The notes under the pieces were generated by a model, which worked only from the letters and a program-made list of their open reading frames with translations, made no database searches and had not been told where the DNA came from. Positions 46,750 through 57,713 of a stretch of DNA of 64,000 nucleotides are shown in pieces. Both the position numbers and the translations under genes were made by a program. Within the stretch, counting starts at the first letter, position 1. Every line of letters starts with the position of its first letter. This stretch comes from Maricaulis maris MCS10 (GTDB taxonomy: Bacteria; Pseudomonadota; Alphaproteobacteria; Caulobacterales; Maricaulaceae): positions 2,620,001 to 2,684,000 of the forward strand of contig NC_008347.1 in assembly GCF_000014745.1 (NCBI RefSeq), given 5' to 3'.

Positions 46750-47877
46750 CTACGCCTTCCAACTGGTAACCGCTGCAATAACCTGATCGATATCGGAATC
46801 GGACATATCAGGGTGCATCGGCAACGAAACAACACGGTGGGCAACCGCTTCGGTGACCGGCAATCCGGGCGGGGCGAGCGGATAACCGGCATAGGGCTCA
46901 TGTAGGTGAAGCGGGATCGGATAGTAGATCGCGCTCGGGACGCCCTGTTCGGCTAGGTGCGCGCGGAATTCGTCGCGATCATCGACCTCGATCGTATATT
47001 GCGCCCAGGTCGATTGCGCACCGGCAAGTACATGCGGCGTCTTCACCACATTTCCGAATCCGACCTTGTAGCGGTCCGCAACGCGCTGCCGCATATGGAT
47101 TTCATCGGCAAAGACAGAGAGCTTAGCCAGCAGGATCGCAGCCTGTAGCGTGTCGAGGCGCGAATTGAGGCCAATACGGGCATACTCATAGCGCTCTGCC
47201 CCTTCACCATGCACCCGGACCGACTTCATGATCGCGAAAAGCGTCTCATCTTTGCAAAGGACAGCGCCACCATCACCATATCCGCCAAGCGGCTTGGCCG
47301 GATAGAAGCTGACAGTGAGCGCGTCGGCCCAGTTCAGCGACGCCTTGCCGTCCAGCGTGCTGCCATAGGCCTGCGCGCAATCAGAAAGGAGCTTCAGCCC
47401 GGCATTGCGGGCGATCGGTGCCAGGGCCGGATAGTTCGCCGGCTGGCCAAACAGGTCGACGGCGATGACGGCTTTCGGCGTCAGCTCACCGGCTTCGCTC
47501 ACGCTGGCAATCGCTGCGGCAAGGCTGTCCGGGGACATGTTATACGTATCCGGGTCGATATCGACGAAGATCGGCGAGGCCCCGGCGAGCACGACAACTT
47601 CCGCCGTCGAGGCGAAGGTGAAGGCGGGCACGAAAACAGCATCGCCCGGACCGATGCCCCAAGCCATCAGCGGTATGAGGATGGCGTCAGTGCCATTGGC
47701 GCAGCTCAGGGCGCGCCCCATGCCGGCGAACTCCGCCAGCCGGGTCTCCAGTTCGGTCACTTCCGGCCCGAGAATATAGCGCCCTTCCTCGAGCACTTTC
47801 ATCACCGCAGTGTCGATCTGGTCCTTCAGGCGTGCGCGCTGGGCTTTCAGGTCGATGAAGGAAATCATGTCAGGCAT
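46750..47877 (-). CDS. DegT/DnrJ/EryC1/StrS-family sugar aminotransferase
   Basis: The 375-residue PLP enzyme aminates a nucleotide-linked keto-sugar. ALSCANGTDAILIPLMA at the cofactor pocket, VIAVDLFGQPANY, the LLSDCAQAYGS aspartate and the Schiff-base lysine in SFYPAKPLGGYGDGGA identify it. Relatives with this N terminus (MISFIDLKAQ) make 3-amino sugars for O-antigen or capsule. It precedes the glmS/rfb region on the same strand, so surface-glycan synthesis is likely. Confidence 0.9.
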   Translation of the reverse strand: MPDMISFIDLKAQRARLKDQIDTAVMKVLEEGRYILGPEVTELETRLAEFAGMGRALSCANGTDAILIPLMAWGIGPGDAVFVPAFTFASTAEVVVLAGASPIFVDIDPDTYNMSPDSLAAAIASVSEAGELTPKAVIAVDLFGQPANYPALAPIARNAGLKLLSDCAQAYGSTLDGKASLNWADALTVSFYPAKPLGGYGDGGAVLCKDETLFAIMKSVRVHGEGAERYEYARIGLNSRLDTLQAAILLAKLSVFADEIHMRQRVADRYKVGFGNVVKTPHVLAGAQSTWAQYTIEVDDRDEFRAHLAEQGVPSAIYYPIPLHLHEPYAGYPLAPPGLPVTEAVAHRVVSLPMHPDMSDSDIDQVIAAVTSWKA

Positions 47878-47983
47878 GGCGTATTCCAGCTGGCTGTGAC
47901 AGGAGCGCGACCGCGAACACGGATCGCCAGTTGAAGCCGCTATAGACGCGCGCCCGGATCAGACAAAGTCACGAAACATTTCG

Positions 47984-49804
<1,821 letters not shown>

Positions 49805-49856
49805 GATATCTCCAGTCTGGATTGGTTCTCGCCGATCAGCTCGGTCCGGTCGTTTC

Positions 49857-51008
49857 TCACAGTAATGTATGGGCTTTGAAACGCGCGCTCAATCGCTGCC
49901 CCCAACCGTCTGGAGAGAATCGGGTCGCCGCGATTTCGGCAATGCTGGCACGGCGTTGCGCATCACGCGGCGCCGCCAGCAACGCTTTCAGCGTTCTTCC
50001 GGCCATGGCGATGTTAGGTTCGGCCCAACGGCCACGGCGGCCATAAACCCCCGACGCGTCATGCACCGGAACGAGATGGCTGTCGATCACGTGCGTGCCA
50101 GGCAGGTCGCAAAAATCTGCATTCCCCGACCAGCCGGTCATCATGACATCGACTCCCGCCAGCAGGGACTTCACCAGCATGAAGCCGAACCCTTCACTGC
50201 GATGCGGCGAGAGATAGACATCAGCCGCCGCGATCAAGCTGTTCATTTCCGCGCCGTCGAGCGTGCCGGTCAGGAGACGGATGCGGGAGTCGCCGCCGAT
50301 CCGTGCCATCAACTCATGGCGACTGGCACCATCCCAGCTTGAGTTGGAGACCTTCAGAACGAGGCACGCATCAGTGCACTCACCGAGGGCAGTTCTAAAA
50401 ATTTCAATGGCTGCAGCCGGGTTCTTGCGAGACATGGATGATCGCGCGTCGAAGGCACAGAACACGATCCGCTCACCATTGGGAGCCAGCTGGCGCCGCC
50501 AGCGACCGCCATCGGCGGCGGCGAACGGCTCGGCTTCGAGCGCATAAGGAACGCACCATACATCCGCACCCGGCGCGCCGGCCCGTATGGCATCGGCCGT
50601 GAAATTGCTCGGCGCCCATATTTCGTTGAAGTAGCTGACCTCGCGTTGCCAGTCTGACGGCATGCGCTCCAGCTCCCACGCCCACATGCCGACCCGATAG
50701 CGATGCCGCAACCGTTCAGCTCCGAGCATAGATAGCGCGAAAGGCACTTCGGGCGGATTCAGGTGGAGGATAACCGGTCCCCGACCGTCATCATCGGGAA
50801 GCGCACCGCCTGGCGACCAATCGAAGTGCGGCTGGTCCGGTGCCAGACGGTCGGTCAGGTCTATTAGTGCAGGGCTATAACCATTGGCACGCAAGGCGCG
50901 GAATATCACACGGGCACCGCTGCCGATCCCACTCGCAGCCCGAAATATTCCGACGACCGTGGGCTGGCCGGTCCGGGTCGCGGCAACCTTTCGGATCGAG
51001 GCAAGCAT
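49857..51008 (-). CDS. GT4-like glycosyltransferase
   Basis: The 383-residue protein of the GT-B/GT4 type has FRAASGIGSGARVIFRALR near the N terminus and VGMWAWELERMPSDWQ with NEIWAPSNFTADAIR at the domain junction. The nucleotide-sugar site is DVYLSPHRSEGFGFMLVKSLLAG. Start at ATG 51008 (GGAAA at about 8 bp) is preferred. The frame runs open to 51107 but the sequence ahead of it (to 51174) shows coding-like text in other frames, so the real N terminus is uncertain. Probable surface-polysaccharide role from neighbours. Confidence 0.8.
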   Translation of the reverse strand: MLASIRKVAATRTGQPTVVGIFRAASGIGSGARVIFRALRANGYSPALIDLTDRLAPDQPHFDWSPGGALPDDDGRGPVILHLNPPEVPFALSMLGAERLRHRYRVGMWAWELERMPSDWQREVSYFNEIWAPSNFTADAIRAGAPGADVWCVPYALEAEPFAAADGGRWRRQLAPNGERIVFCAFDARSSMSRKNPAAAIEIFRTALGECTDACLVLKVSNSSWDGASRHELMARIGGDSRIRLLTGTLDGAEMNSLIAAADVYLSPHRSEGFGFMLVKSLLAGVDVMMTGWSGNADFCDLPGTHVIDSHLVPVHDASGVYGRRGRWAEPNIAMAGRTLKALLAAPRDAQRRASIAEIAATRFSPDGWGQRLSARFKAHTLL

Positions 51009-51174
51009 GTGACGTTTCCAGAGCCGCGACGTATGCCGTATCGCCGAGTTCAGTGGTGAATTGTTCAAACTCCATCCCCAAGCGACACATCGTCGCCAGC
51101 ACGCCACGCCCGACCGGCGGATGCCGGCGACGTGATCGCAATATAGTCACGCAAATCGGATGCCATGTTCGGGC

Positions 51175-52053
51175 TCAGGGCGCCAGCTGCTCGACGACCG
51201 TCTGAACACTTTCGGTCCAGGTCGGCGCAGTGAAACCAAAAGCTGAACTGAACCGGTCGGAACACAACATCGAGTTCGCGGGCCTTTTTGCCGGCGTCGG
51301 ATAATCCGCGCTAGTCACCCGATTGACGTCTGGACGGCGACCCCAACGGTCCGACTGCACCGCAAAGATGTGGTCGGCAAAATCAGCCCAGCTGGCGCCA
51401 CCCCGACCGCAAAAGTGATACAGGCCGAAGCGGACGTCATCGGGTCTCAACTGATCGACCAGCGTAATCAGGGCCGTTGCAATATCGGCTGCGTGCGTCG
51501 GACACCCCCGCTGATCATCAACCACACCCAGCGAGTCGCGGTCCGCGCCTAGGCGCAACATCGTCTTGAGGAAGTTCTTGCCGTAGCGCGAGTAAACCCA
51601 GGCAGTTCGCAGGATCACCCATTTGTCGTGAACCTCGCGGACGCCCGCCTCACCTTCCAGCTTGGTAGTGCCATAGACACCCTGCGGATTGGTGGGGTCA
51701 CCCTCGAAGTAAGGAGTCGCCTTGCTGCCATCGAACACATAGTCGGTCGAGATATGCAGGAAAATGAACCCACGCTTGTGACAGGCTTCAGCCATCACTG
51801 TCGGCGCGACGGCATTGATGGCCCGACAAGAAGCCTCGTCGCTTTCAGCCTGGTCTACGGCGGTATAGGCTGCGGCGTTGACAACCACGCTGCCTTCCGG
51901 TGCCGCCATGATGGCGGCCCGGATCGCATCCTGATCCGCCAGATCAACATTCACACGCGACAGGGCCGTCACATCCAAGCCCGCATTGCCCGCACTGTCG
52001 AGCACGCAGCGTGCCACCTGACCGGTAGTGCCGAACATCAGGACGGGTTTCAC
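51175..52053 (-). CDS. rfbD: dTDP-4-dehydrorhamnose reductase
   Basis: Last step of dTDP-L-rhamnose synthesis. Short-chain reductase of 292 residues with the NAD(P) loop MFGTTGQVARCVLD, NAAAYTAVDQAESDE, and the YGTTK catalytic motif. The GTG start at 52053 overlaps the rfbB stop by 4 bp (GTGA), giving translational coupling; the longer frame is rejected. Confidence 0.94.
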   Translation of the reverse strand: MKPVLMFGTTGQVARCVLDSAGNAGLDVTALSRVNVDLADQDAIRAAIMAAPEGSVVVNAAAYTAVDQAESDEASCRAINAVAPTVMAEACHKRGFIFLHISTDYVFDGSKATPYFEGDPTNPQGVYGTTKLEGEAGVREVHDKWVILRTAWVYSRYGKNFLKTMLRLGADRDSLGVVDDQRGCPTHAADIATALITLVDQLRPDDVRFGLYHFCGRGGASWADFADHIFAVQSDRWGRRPDVNRVTSADYPTPAKRPANSMLCSDRFSSAFGFTAPTWTESVQTVVEQLAP

Positions 52054-53111
52054 GCCTTCACACCCACGGCCAACCCGATCCGATCCTGTTTGTGGCCGCG
52101 CGCCTGGATCGCCTGCCACCACTCGCGGTTCTCAAGATACCACCGTACGGTCTCGGCGATGCCTTCTTCCACGGTCACCGACGGGGTCCAGCCAAGCTCC
52201 GACTTGATTTTGGCCGAATCGATGGCATAGCGAAAATCATGACCTGGCCGGTCAGTGACGAATTTGATCAGGCTGTCGCTTGGCGTGCTGCGATCAAGCT
52301 CCTTGTCGATGATGGCGCAGATCTGCTTGACCAGATCGAGGTTGGAGACTTCAGCATCGCCGCCGACATTGTAGATCTCGCCCAATTTGCCTCGCTCCAA
52401 AATGGTGAGCAGAGCTTCGGCGTGATCATCAACGTACAGCCAATCGCGCACGTTTGAGCCATCACCATAGACCGGTATGGCCTCACCGGCCAAGGCCTTG
52501 AGGATGACGACCGGAATCAATTTTTCCGGGAATTGGAAGGGGCCGTAATTATTCGAGCAATTGGAGATCACAACCGGAAGCTTGAAAGTCTTGCCCCAGG
52601 CGCGCACCAACATGTCCGAAGACGCTTTGCTGGATGCGTAAGGCGAATTGGGCGCATAGCGCGTGGTTTCGGTGAAGAAACCGGACGGACCAAGAGCGCC
52701 ATAGACTTCATCGGTCGAGATATGGTGGAAACGGAAGGCGTCTCGGCGTGCGTCGGACAGGCCTTCCCAGTGGGTACGCGCAGCCTGCAGCATGTTCGCG
52801 GTGCCCATCACATTGGTTTCCACGAAGGCGATCGGTCCTTCGATCGAGCGATCAACATGGGATTCCGCAGCGAGGTGCATTACCGCATCGGGATCGGTTT
52901 CGGCAAACACCTTCACGAGCGCGTCCAGATCGCGGATGTCGGCCCGGTGGAAACTATAATCCGGGTTGTCTGCGATTGAATCGAGATTGGCCTGGTTAGC
53001 TGCGTAGGTCAGGGCATCCAGATTCGCGATCGTGTAACCGCGCTGCGTAATGGCGCGCCGAACAACCGCAGAACCGATAAATCCGGCGCCACCTGTAACA
53101 AGAATTTTCAA
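52050..53111 (-). CDS. rfbB: dTDP-glucose 4,6-dehydratase
   Basis: Second step of the dTDP-rhamnose pathway. The 353-residue extended SDR protein has Rossmann loop VTGGAGFIGSAVVRRA, the HLAAESHVDRSI block, the SPYASSKASSDMLVRAW catalytic YxxxK, and NCSNNYGPFQFPEKLIP. It lies 29 bp after rfbC in rfbC-rfbB-rfbD. Confidence 0.97.
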   Translation of the reverse strand: MKILVTGGAGFIGSAVVRRAITQRGYTIANLDALTYAANQANLDSIADNPDYSFHRADIRDLDALVKVFAETDPDAVMHLAAESHVDRSIEGPIAFVETNVMGTANMLQAARTHWEGLSDARRDAFRFHHISTDEVYGALGPSGFFTETTRYAPNSPYASSKASSDMLVRAWGKTFKLPVVISNCSNNYGPFQFPEKLIPVVILKALAGEAIPVYGDGSNVRDWLYVDDHAEALLTILERGKLGEIYNVGGDAEVSNLDLVKQICAIIDKELDRSTPSDSLIKFVTDRPGHDFRYAIDSAKIKSELGWTPSVTVEEGIAETVRWYLENREWWQAIQARGHKQDRIGLAVGVKA

Positions 53112-53140
53112 GGTCTTACTCCCGAGGAATTAAGGCCGCA

Positions 53141-53707
53141 TCAAGCAGGCGGGTATAAAAATGGCGAACTGAATTCCTGCCAAGACTGGGCCTCGGCATC
53201 TTTATCTGACAAAATCGCGTCCGACTGGCCAATTCCCCAATCAATACCCAGTGCCGGATCCGACCACAAGACCGAGCCGTCGCAGCCGGCATCGTAAAAG
53301 TCAGTGACCTTGTAAGTGACATGGGTGTTGGGCTGCAAGGTTATGAAACCGTGTAGGAACCCGGCCGGCACCCAGATCTGGCTGCCCTTCTCGGCCGATA
53401 TTTCCGCTTTCACGTGCTGCCCGAAATGGGGGCTTCCGCGGCGCACATCGACAACAACATCGATAATCGCTCCGCTTGTCACACGAACCAGCTTGCCTTG
53501 TGCATGCGGCAGCGACTGGTAGTGCAGTCCTCGAACCGTACCGGCCTGGAGTGAGCAGGAATGATTGTCCTGGACAAAACGGGCGCCAATCCCTGCCTCG
53601 GCGAAAACCGTTTCATTATAGGTCTCGGAAAAATAACCCCGATCATCTTCAAAGCGACGGGGCGTGACGACAATGACGTCCGGAATATCGAGGCGCTGAA
53701 GTTCCAT
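53141..53707 (-). CDS. rfbC: dTDP-4-dehydrorhamnose 3,5-epimerase
   Basis: The 188-residue cupin epimerase converts dTDP-4-keto-6-deoxyglucose to dTDP-4-keto-rhamnose. The catalytic-histidine segment TVRGLHYQS, the [13 protein letters not shown] core and YKVTDFYD are present. It is divergent from rfbA with a 142-bp shared promoter region (53708-53849). Confidence 0.96.
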   Translation of the reverse strand: MELQRLDIPDVIVVTPRRFEDDRGYFSETYNETVFAEAGIGARFVQDNHSCSLQAGTVRGLHYQSLPHAQGKLVRVTSGAIIDVVVDVRRGSPHFGQHVKAEISAEKGSQIWVPAGFLHGFITLQPNTHVTYKVTDFYDAGCDGSVLWSDPALGIDWGIGQSDAILSDKDAEAQSWQEFSSPFLYPPA

Positions 53708-53849
53708 GATCTCTCCCTGGGCAAGCCCGCGCTCTTACACTACCCGCGCCGCACTTGAAACCACCTGTCGAAATTGTCTGCTGAGCGCTCGACACATCCC
53801 CGCATGGAAGCTAACAGTCAAGCTAAATGAAGCTTCAGGGGATGATCGA

Positions 53850-54725
53850 ATGAAAGGGATAATTCTGGCGGGCGGGAGCGGAACCCGGCTACACCCGATC
53901 ACGGTGTCCGTGTCTAAGCAATTACTTCCAATATACGATAAACCAATGATCTATTATCCGTTGTCCGTCCTCATGATGGCGGGCATTCGCGAGATCCTGA
54001 TCATCACCACTCCCGATGACCAAGCAGCGTTCAAGAAACTGCTTGGCAATGGCTCGCAATGGGGGGTTGAGCTTCACTACCAGATCCAGCCATCACCGGA
54101 CGGACTCGCCCAAGCCTTCATCCTCGGTGAGGATTTCATTGGCGGCGATTCGGTATGTTTAGTTTTAGGCGACAACATTTTTCATGGTCACAACTTGGCT
54201 TCTGTTTTAAAGAATGCCGCCGACCGCAGGACAGGAGCAACTGTATTCGGTTACCACGTTCAAGATCCCGAACGGTATGGCGTCGTAGAGTTTAACCCTG
54301 ATGGTCTTGTTGTTTCGCTAGAAGAGAAGCCCTCTCAACCCAAGTCCAACTTCGCAGTTACAGGTTTGTATTTCTACGACAACAGCGTCGTCGACATCGC
54401 CAAGAGTGTGAAGCCTTCGGAGCGAGGCGAGCTAGAAATAACCAGCGTGAATCAAGCATACCTTGATCGCGGCAACTTACGTGTCGAGCTTCTTGGACGC
54501 GGCTACGCTTGGCTGGACACAGGCACCCCCGCCTCGTTGGTCGAAGCTGCAGAGTTTGTACGCTCTCTTGAACAACGCCAGGGTCTTCTAATCTCGTGTC
54601 TCGAAGAAATCGCGTATCGAGAAAACTGGATCGATGCCGACCAGCTCCTCGCTCAGGGAGAGCGCTACGAAAAATCAGTGTACGGTCAATACATTCTAGA
54701 TTTGCAACAGAAGGGTGGCCGTTGA
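53850..54725 (+). CDS. rfbA: Glucose-1-phosphate thymidylyltransferase
   Basis: First step of dTDP-rhamnose synthesis. The 291-residue product has the nucleotidyltransferase loop [31 protein letters not shown], and the [11 protein letters not shown] metal site. The central part is less GC-rich than its neighbours. The ATG at 53850 is preferred over the frame start at 53706. Its TGA stop is the first three bases of an IS3-family terminal repeat, so the last residues may have been altered by the insertion, but length is normal. Confidence 0.94.
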   Translation: MKGIILAGGSGTRLHPITVSVSKQLLPIYDKPMIYYPLSVLMMAGIREILIITTPDDQAAFKKLLGNGSQWGVELHYQIQPSPDGLAQAFILGEDFIGGDSVCLVLGDNIFHGHNLASVLKNAADRRTGATVFGYHVQDPERYGVVEFNPDGLVVSLEEKPSQPKSNFAVTGLYFYDNSVVDIAKSVKPSERGELEITSVNQAYLDRGNLRVELLGRGYAWLDTGTPASLVEAAEFVRSLEQRQGLLISCLEEIAYRENWIDADQLLAQGERYEKSVYGQYILDLQQKGGR

Positions 54726-54748
54726 CCCAGTCCCGTGATCCGGGCCAA
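54723..54748 (+). repeat. Left terminal inverted repeat of the IS3-family element
   Basis: TGACCCAGTCCCGTGATC... Its first triplet serves as the rfbA stop codon. Confidence 0.85.
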
Positions 54749-54751
54749 TCG

Positions 54752-55927
54752 TTAGTAGAGTCTGTTCGCCTTTCTCTCTGGTTTGGGTTTTGGGTTCAAG
54801 GCCCGGTGAGCGGAGCCCATGCGTAACTCAGGCGAACCGGGCCTGTGGTGGCGGGTTTTCGCGGCGTAGATAGCAGGCGCCAGTCCGCCCAGCGAGGTGT
54901 GCGACCGGCAGTTATTGTAGTCGATCCGCGAGGCCTCGATCAGGCTTCGTGCCTCGCTCAACGATGTGAACAGGTGCTCGTTGAGGCATTCGTCCCGCAG
55001 GCGGCCATTAAAGCTTTCCACGAAGCCGTTCTACTGGGGTTTGCCTGACGCGATATAGTGCCACTCGACGCCGCGCGCCCTCTGCCAGCGCAGGATGGCG
55101 TGGCTCCTCAGTTCGGTGCCATTGTCCAAGACGATCATCGCAGGCCTGCCGCGCCAGGCGATAATCCGGTCCAGCTCGCGGCCGACCCGCACGCCTGAGA
55201 GCGAGGTATCCACCACGATCGCCAGCGCCTCGCGGGTGAAGTCGTCGACCACGCACAGGGTGCGGAAGCGGCGCCCGTCGGCGAGCGCATCCGACACGAA
55301 GTCCAGGCTCCAGCGCTGGCTGGGGCCGCTCGGCAGTACCACCGGTCGGCGCGTTCCCGTGGCCCGTTTGCGGCCGCGCCTGCGGCGCACCGCCAGACCT
55401 ACTTCCCGATTGATCCGATAGAGCTTCTTGTGGTTCACATTCAGCCCCTCCCGGGCCAGAAGGATGCCCAGACGGCGATAACCTAAGCGGCGACGCTCAC
55501 CGGCCAGATCAAGTAGACGTTCGCGCAGCACCTCATCGCCCGCATCGCGCTTGCGATACTGGAAGGTCGACCGGTCCAGCCGGACCAACCGGCATGCCCG
55601 ACGTTCGCTCAGCCCGTGCGCCTCCACAAGGTGGCGCGCGGCCCGCCGCTTCACATCGGGCGTCAGAAGTTTTGGGGCGAGATCATTCGGCGCCGCATTG
55701 CCCTGTATCTGTTCGGCCAGAAGCCGCTTCAGCTTGGCATTCTCCGACTCCAGTGTCCGCAGCCGCTGGGCGTCCGACACCGTCATCCCGCCGAATTTTA
55801 CCTTGTATTTGTGGAGGGTCGCATCCGAGATGCCGTACTTGCGGCATAGCTCCTTCGTCGTGACGCCCGCCTCGTGCTCGCGGAACATCCCGATAATCTG
55901 TTCTTCCGAATAACGGCTCTTGCGCAT
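54752..55927 (-). pseudogene. IS3-family transposase interrupted by one in-frame amber codon
   Basis: A single frame encodes an OrfA-like HTH/leucine-zipper region (RYSEEQIIGMFREHEAGVTT; ESENAKLKRLLAEQ) fused to an OrfB-like integrase core of the rve type. The DDE residues lie in WSLDFVSDAL, IVLDNGTELRSHA and FVESFNGRLRDE. At 55031-55033 a TAG sits between GKPQ and NGFVES, where family members read straight through, usually with Gln. One C-to-T change explains it. Without suppression the product lacks the catalytic glutamate and is inactive. Confidence 0.88.
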
Positions 55928-55961
55928 CGTCCATCCTCTCTTCGATGGCCTCTATTATCTC

Positions 55962-55988
55962 TTGGCCCGAAATCAGGGGGCTGGGTCA
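55962..55988 (-). repeat. Right terminal inverted repeat of the IS3-family element
   Basis: Read on the minus strand it begins TGACCCAGCCCCCTGATTTC. Its first triplet ends the frame of the truncated IS481-family gene entering from the right. Confidence 0.85.
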
Positions 55989-56210
55989 CCACCACTCACC
56001 GATTCGCCGGGGTGGCCGGTGCGGCGCTCTTGACGCGGTGTCCAGACCCGCATCGCCACCCATGCGGTATCGCGCCAGCCATTTGTAGACAGTCCGGATC
56101 GAGATCCCGAAGGCGCCTGCAATGGTCGCGACCGTCACACCTGCAGCATGGCGCTGTAGAATCAAGGCTCGCGAATAGGGCGTGGTTCTGGCATTCCTGT
56201 GCCTGTTCAT
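55989..56210 (-). pseudogene. 5' fragment of an IS481-family transposase
   Basis: The first ~74 codons (MNRHRNARTTPYSRALILQ, then the HTH segment TIAGAFGISIRTVYKWLARY) match the N terminus of IS481-family transposases. The gene is cut at 55989 by the IS3-family element, whose terminal repeat supplies a TGA. Upstream sequence near 56255-56285 (GGTGAACAACC) may be the remaining end of this older element. Confidence 0.75.
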
Positions 56211-56384
56211 CTGGGCGTTCCTTTCCTCTGGTCGTGTCGCAACAACCAGCCTCAAGGCTTCAGCCCGGGTGAACAACCTTATGAGAACTCACAACAAGGG
56301 ACCGTGGACATACTGCAGTCCCATTTCATCTGATTTCCGATGCACCCTTCCTCAACGGAGGTGTAGTTGAACGGGTGTTGGTTT

Positions 56385-56670
56385 GTGGTGCCGGTCAGTG
56401 TCGGACGGCTTGTGGCAACGCCTCGGGCCGCATCTTTTGGGCAAGGCGGGCGATGCCGGCGGCCATGGCGAAGAATAATCGCCTGTTTCCGGAAGCGGTT
56501 TTCTGGCGGGTGCGCACCGGGTTACCTTGGCGCGATCTGCCGCCTGCGTTCAGCAACTGGTCCAGTCAGGTCCGGCAGTTTCGTGGGTGGGTCAGGTCCG
56601 GAGTATTCAAGGGACTTTATCATGGCCAAGAGCGATGATCCCGACCTCGAACATGTGCTCATCCCCTGTC
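56385..56670 (+). pseudogene. Frameshifted fragment of an IS5-family transposase
   Basis: Pieces of the IS5/IS427-type N-terminal domain occur in successive frames: SDGLWQRLGPHLLGKAGDAG (from 56401), then NRLFPEAVFWRVRTGLPWRD and LPPAFSNWSSQVRQFRGWV (56470-56620), then SDDPDLEHVLI (to about 56670). At least two frameshifts separate them and the DDE core is missing, so it is a dead relic. Confidence 0.72.
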
Positions 56671-57065
56671 AGCAGATCATTGTGTGATCGCCTACCGGGT
56701 AGTGTGAGTTCACATGCCTGAGGGGGAACGTTCACCCGGCAGGTTGACGACGAAAATCGCGGCGTCGGTGCCCTCTCGGTAAATGTTTCATTCCCCTGCC
56801 CGGTAATAGATGCGCGCGGCAATCCGGTGCGCTTCCTGTTATTGCCAGGACAAGGGCATGACATGAAAGGTGTCGCGCCGTTGATGAAAGACGCTGAGAA
56901 ATAGACAGTCTGCCCCCCCTGAGGCCGGCTGGTCACCGGACCCGTGCAAGTGGGGAGCTATTCTTTGGCGCCCATTGGGGAAAGGTCAAACGACGTTGAC
57001 AAGCTCGACCTTATCAGGAGAAGACGGTAGCAAGCGTTGGACTCGAAATGCCAGGTGAAAGTGAA
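56671..57065. other. 395-bp intergenic region before the nucleotidyltransferase operon
   Basis: No gene or clear repeat recognised. It joins the IS5 relic to the GDPD-like gene and should contain that operon's promoter; no confident -35/-10 pair was picked out. Confidence 0.45.
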
Positions 57066-57713
57066 ATGAAGCACGCGAATATTCTGGCGCACCGTGGCTG
57101 GTGGTCCAAAGTTGAAGAGAAAAATAGCTTTGAAGCCCTGAAGCGCGCTTTGGATGCGGGTTTCGGGATCGAGACCGACTTTCGCGACCTGAATGGTACT
57201 ATTGTTGTCTCGCACGATCCGCCCGAGGGCGCAGTGCTGGAGGCCATGGCTTTCTTTACGCTCTATGTTGAACTCGGCGCCTCCAGCCGCTTAGCGCTGA
57301 ACATCAAGGCTGACGGACTGCAAAAGCCACTGCTGGCGCTGACTGCCGTGACCGGAACGGCGCTGGAAAACTGTTATGCCTTCGACATGGCGGTGCCCGA
57401 TGCGCTTGGGTACCTCGTCCATGACTTTCCCGCCTACACCCGGCTGAGCGAATACGAGGCAGAGCCCTCGTTTCTGGATCGTGCGGCCGGGGTCTGGGTG
57501 GATAATTTCACCGGAGCTTTCCCTCAGGTCGCCGAGGCGCGGAAGTTGATGGCGGCAGGCCATCGCGCCTGTATAGTCTCGTCGGAGCTGCACCGGCGTG
57601 AACACCGCGCACTCTGGGACGAGATCGCCGTTGCAGGGTTGCACGAGAACCCGCTTTTCGAACTCTGCACAGACCTGCCACACGATGCCTACGACTTTTT
57701 GGGAACTGAATGA
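57066..57713 (+). CDS. GDPD-like phosphodiesterase, first gene of accessory operon
   Basis: The 215-residue TIM-barrel protein resembles glycerophosphodiester phosphodiesterases. It has ILAHRGWW (catalytic His and Arg), ETDFRDLNGTIVVSHDPP (metal Glu/Asp and second His) and a shortened C-terminal half ending with FELCTDLPHDAY. Expected activity is hydrolysis of a glycerophospho- or related phosphodiester, but substrates of such glycan-cluster versions are uncertain. ATG at 57066 rather than 57048. Its stop overlaps the next start by 4 bp (ATGA). Confidence 0.78.
   Translation: MKHANILAHRGWWSKVEEKNSFEALKRALDAGFGIETDFRDLNGTIVVSHDPPEGAVLEAMAFFTLYVELGASSRLALNIKADGLQKPLLALTAVTGTALENCYAFDMAVPDALGYLVHDFPAYTRLSEYEAEPSFLDRAAGVWVDNFTGAFPQVAEARKLMAAGHRACIVSSELHRREHRALWDEIAVAGLHENPLFELCTDLPHDAYDFLGTE

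Larger units (their letters stand above)
54723..55988 (-). mobile_element. IS3-family insertion sequence, 1266 bp
   Basis: Bounded by imperfect terminal inverted repeats beginning TGACCCAG (54723-54748 and 55962-55988, about 21 of 26 positions alike). It encodes one IS3-type transposase read on the minus strand. No target-site duplication is visible (flanks CGT and CCA), so one junction has been altered after insertion. It lies between rfbA and an IS481-family remnant. Confidence 0.88.

Noticed and set aside
56690-57050. Small minus-strand open frame at 56607-56936 as a gene
   Set aside because: No ribosome site, family or codon support; it spans the IS5 relic boundary.
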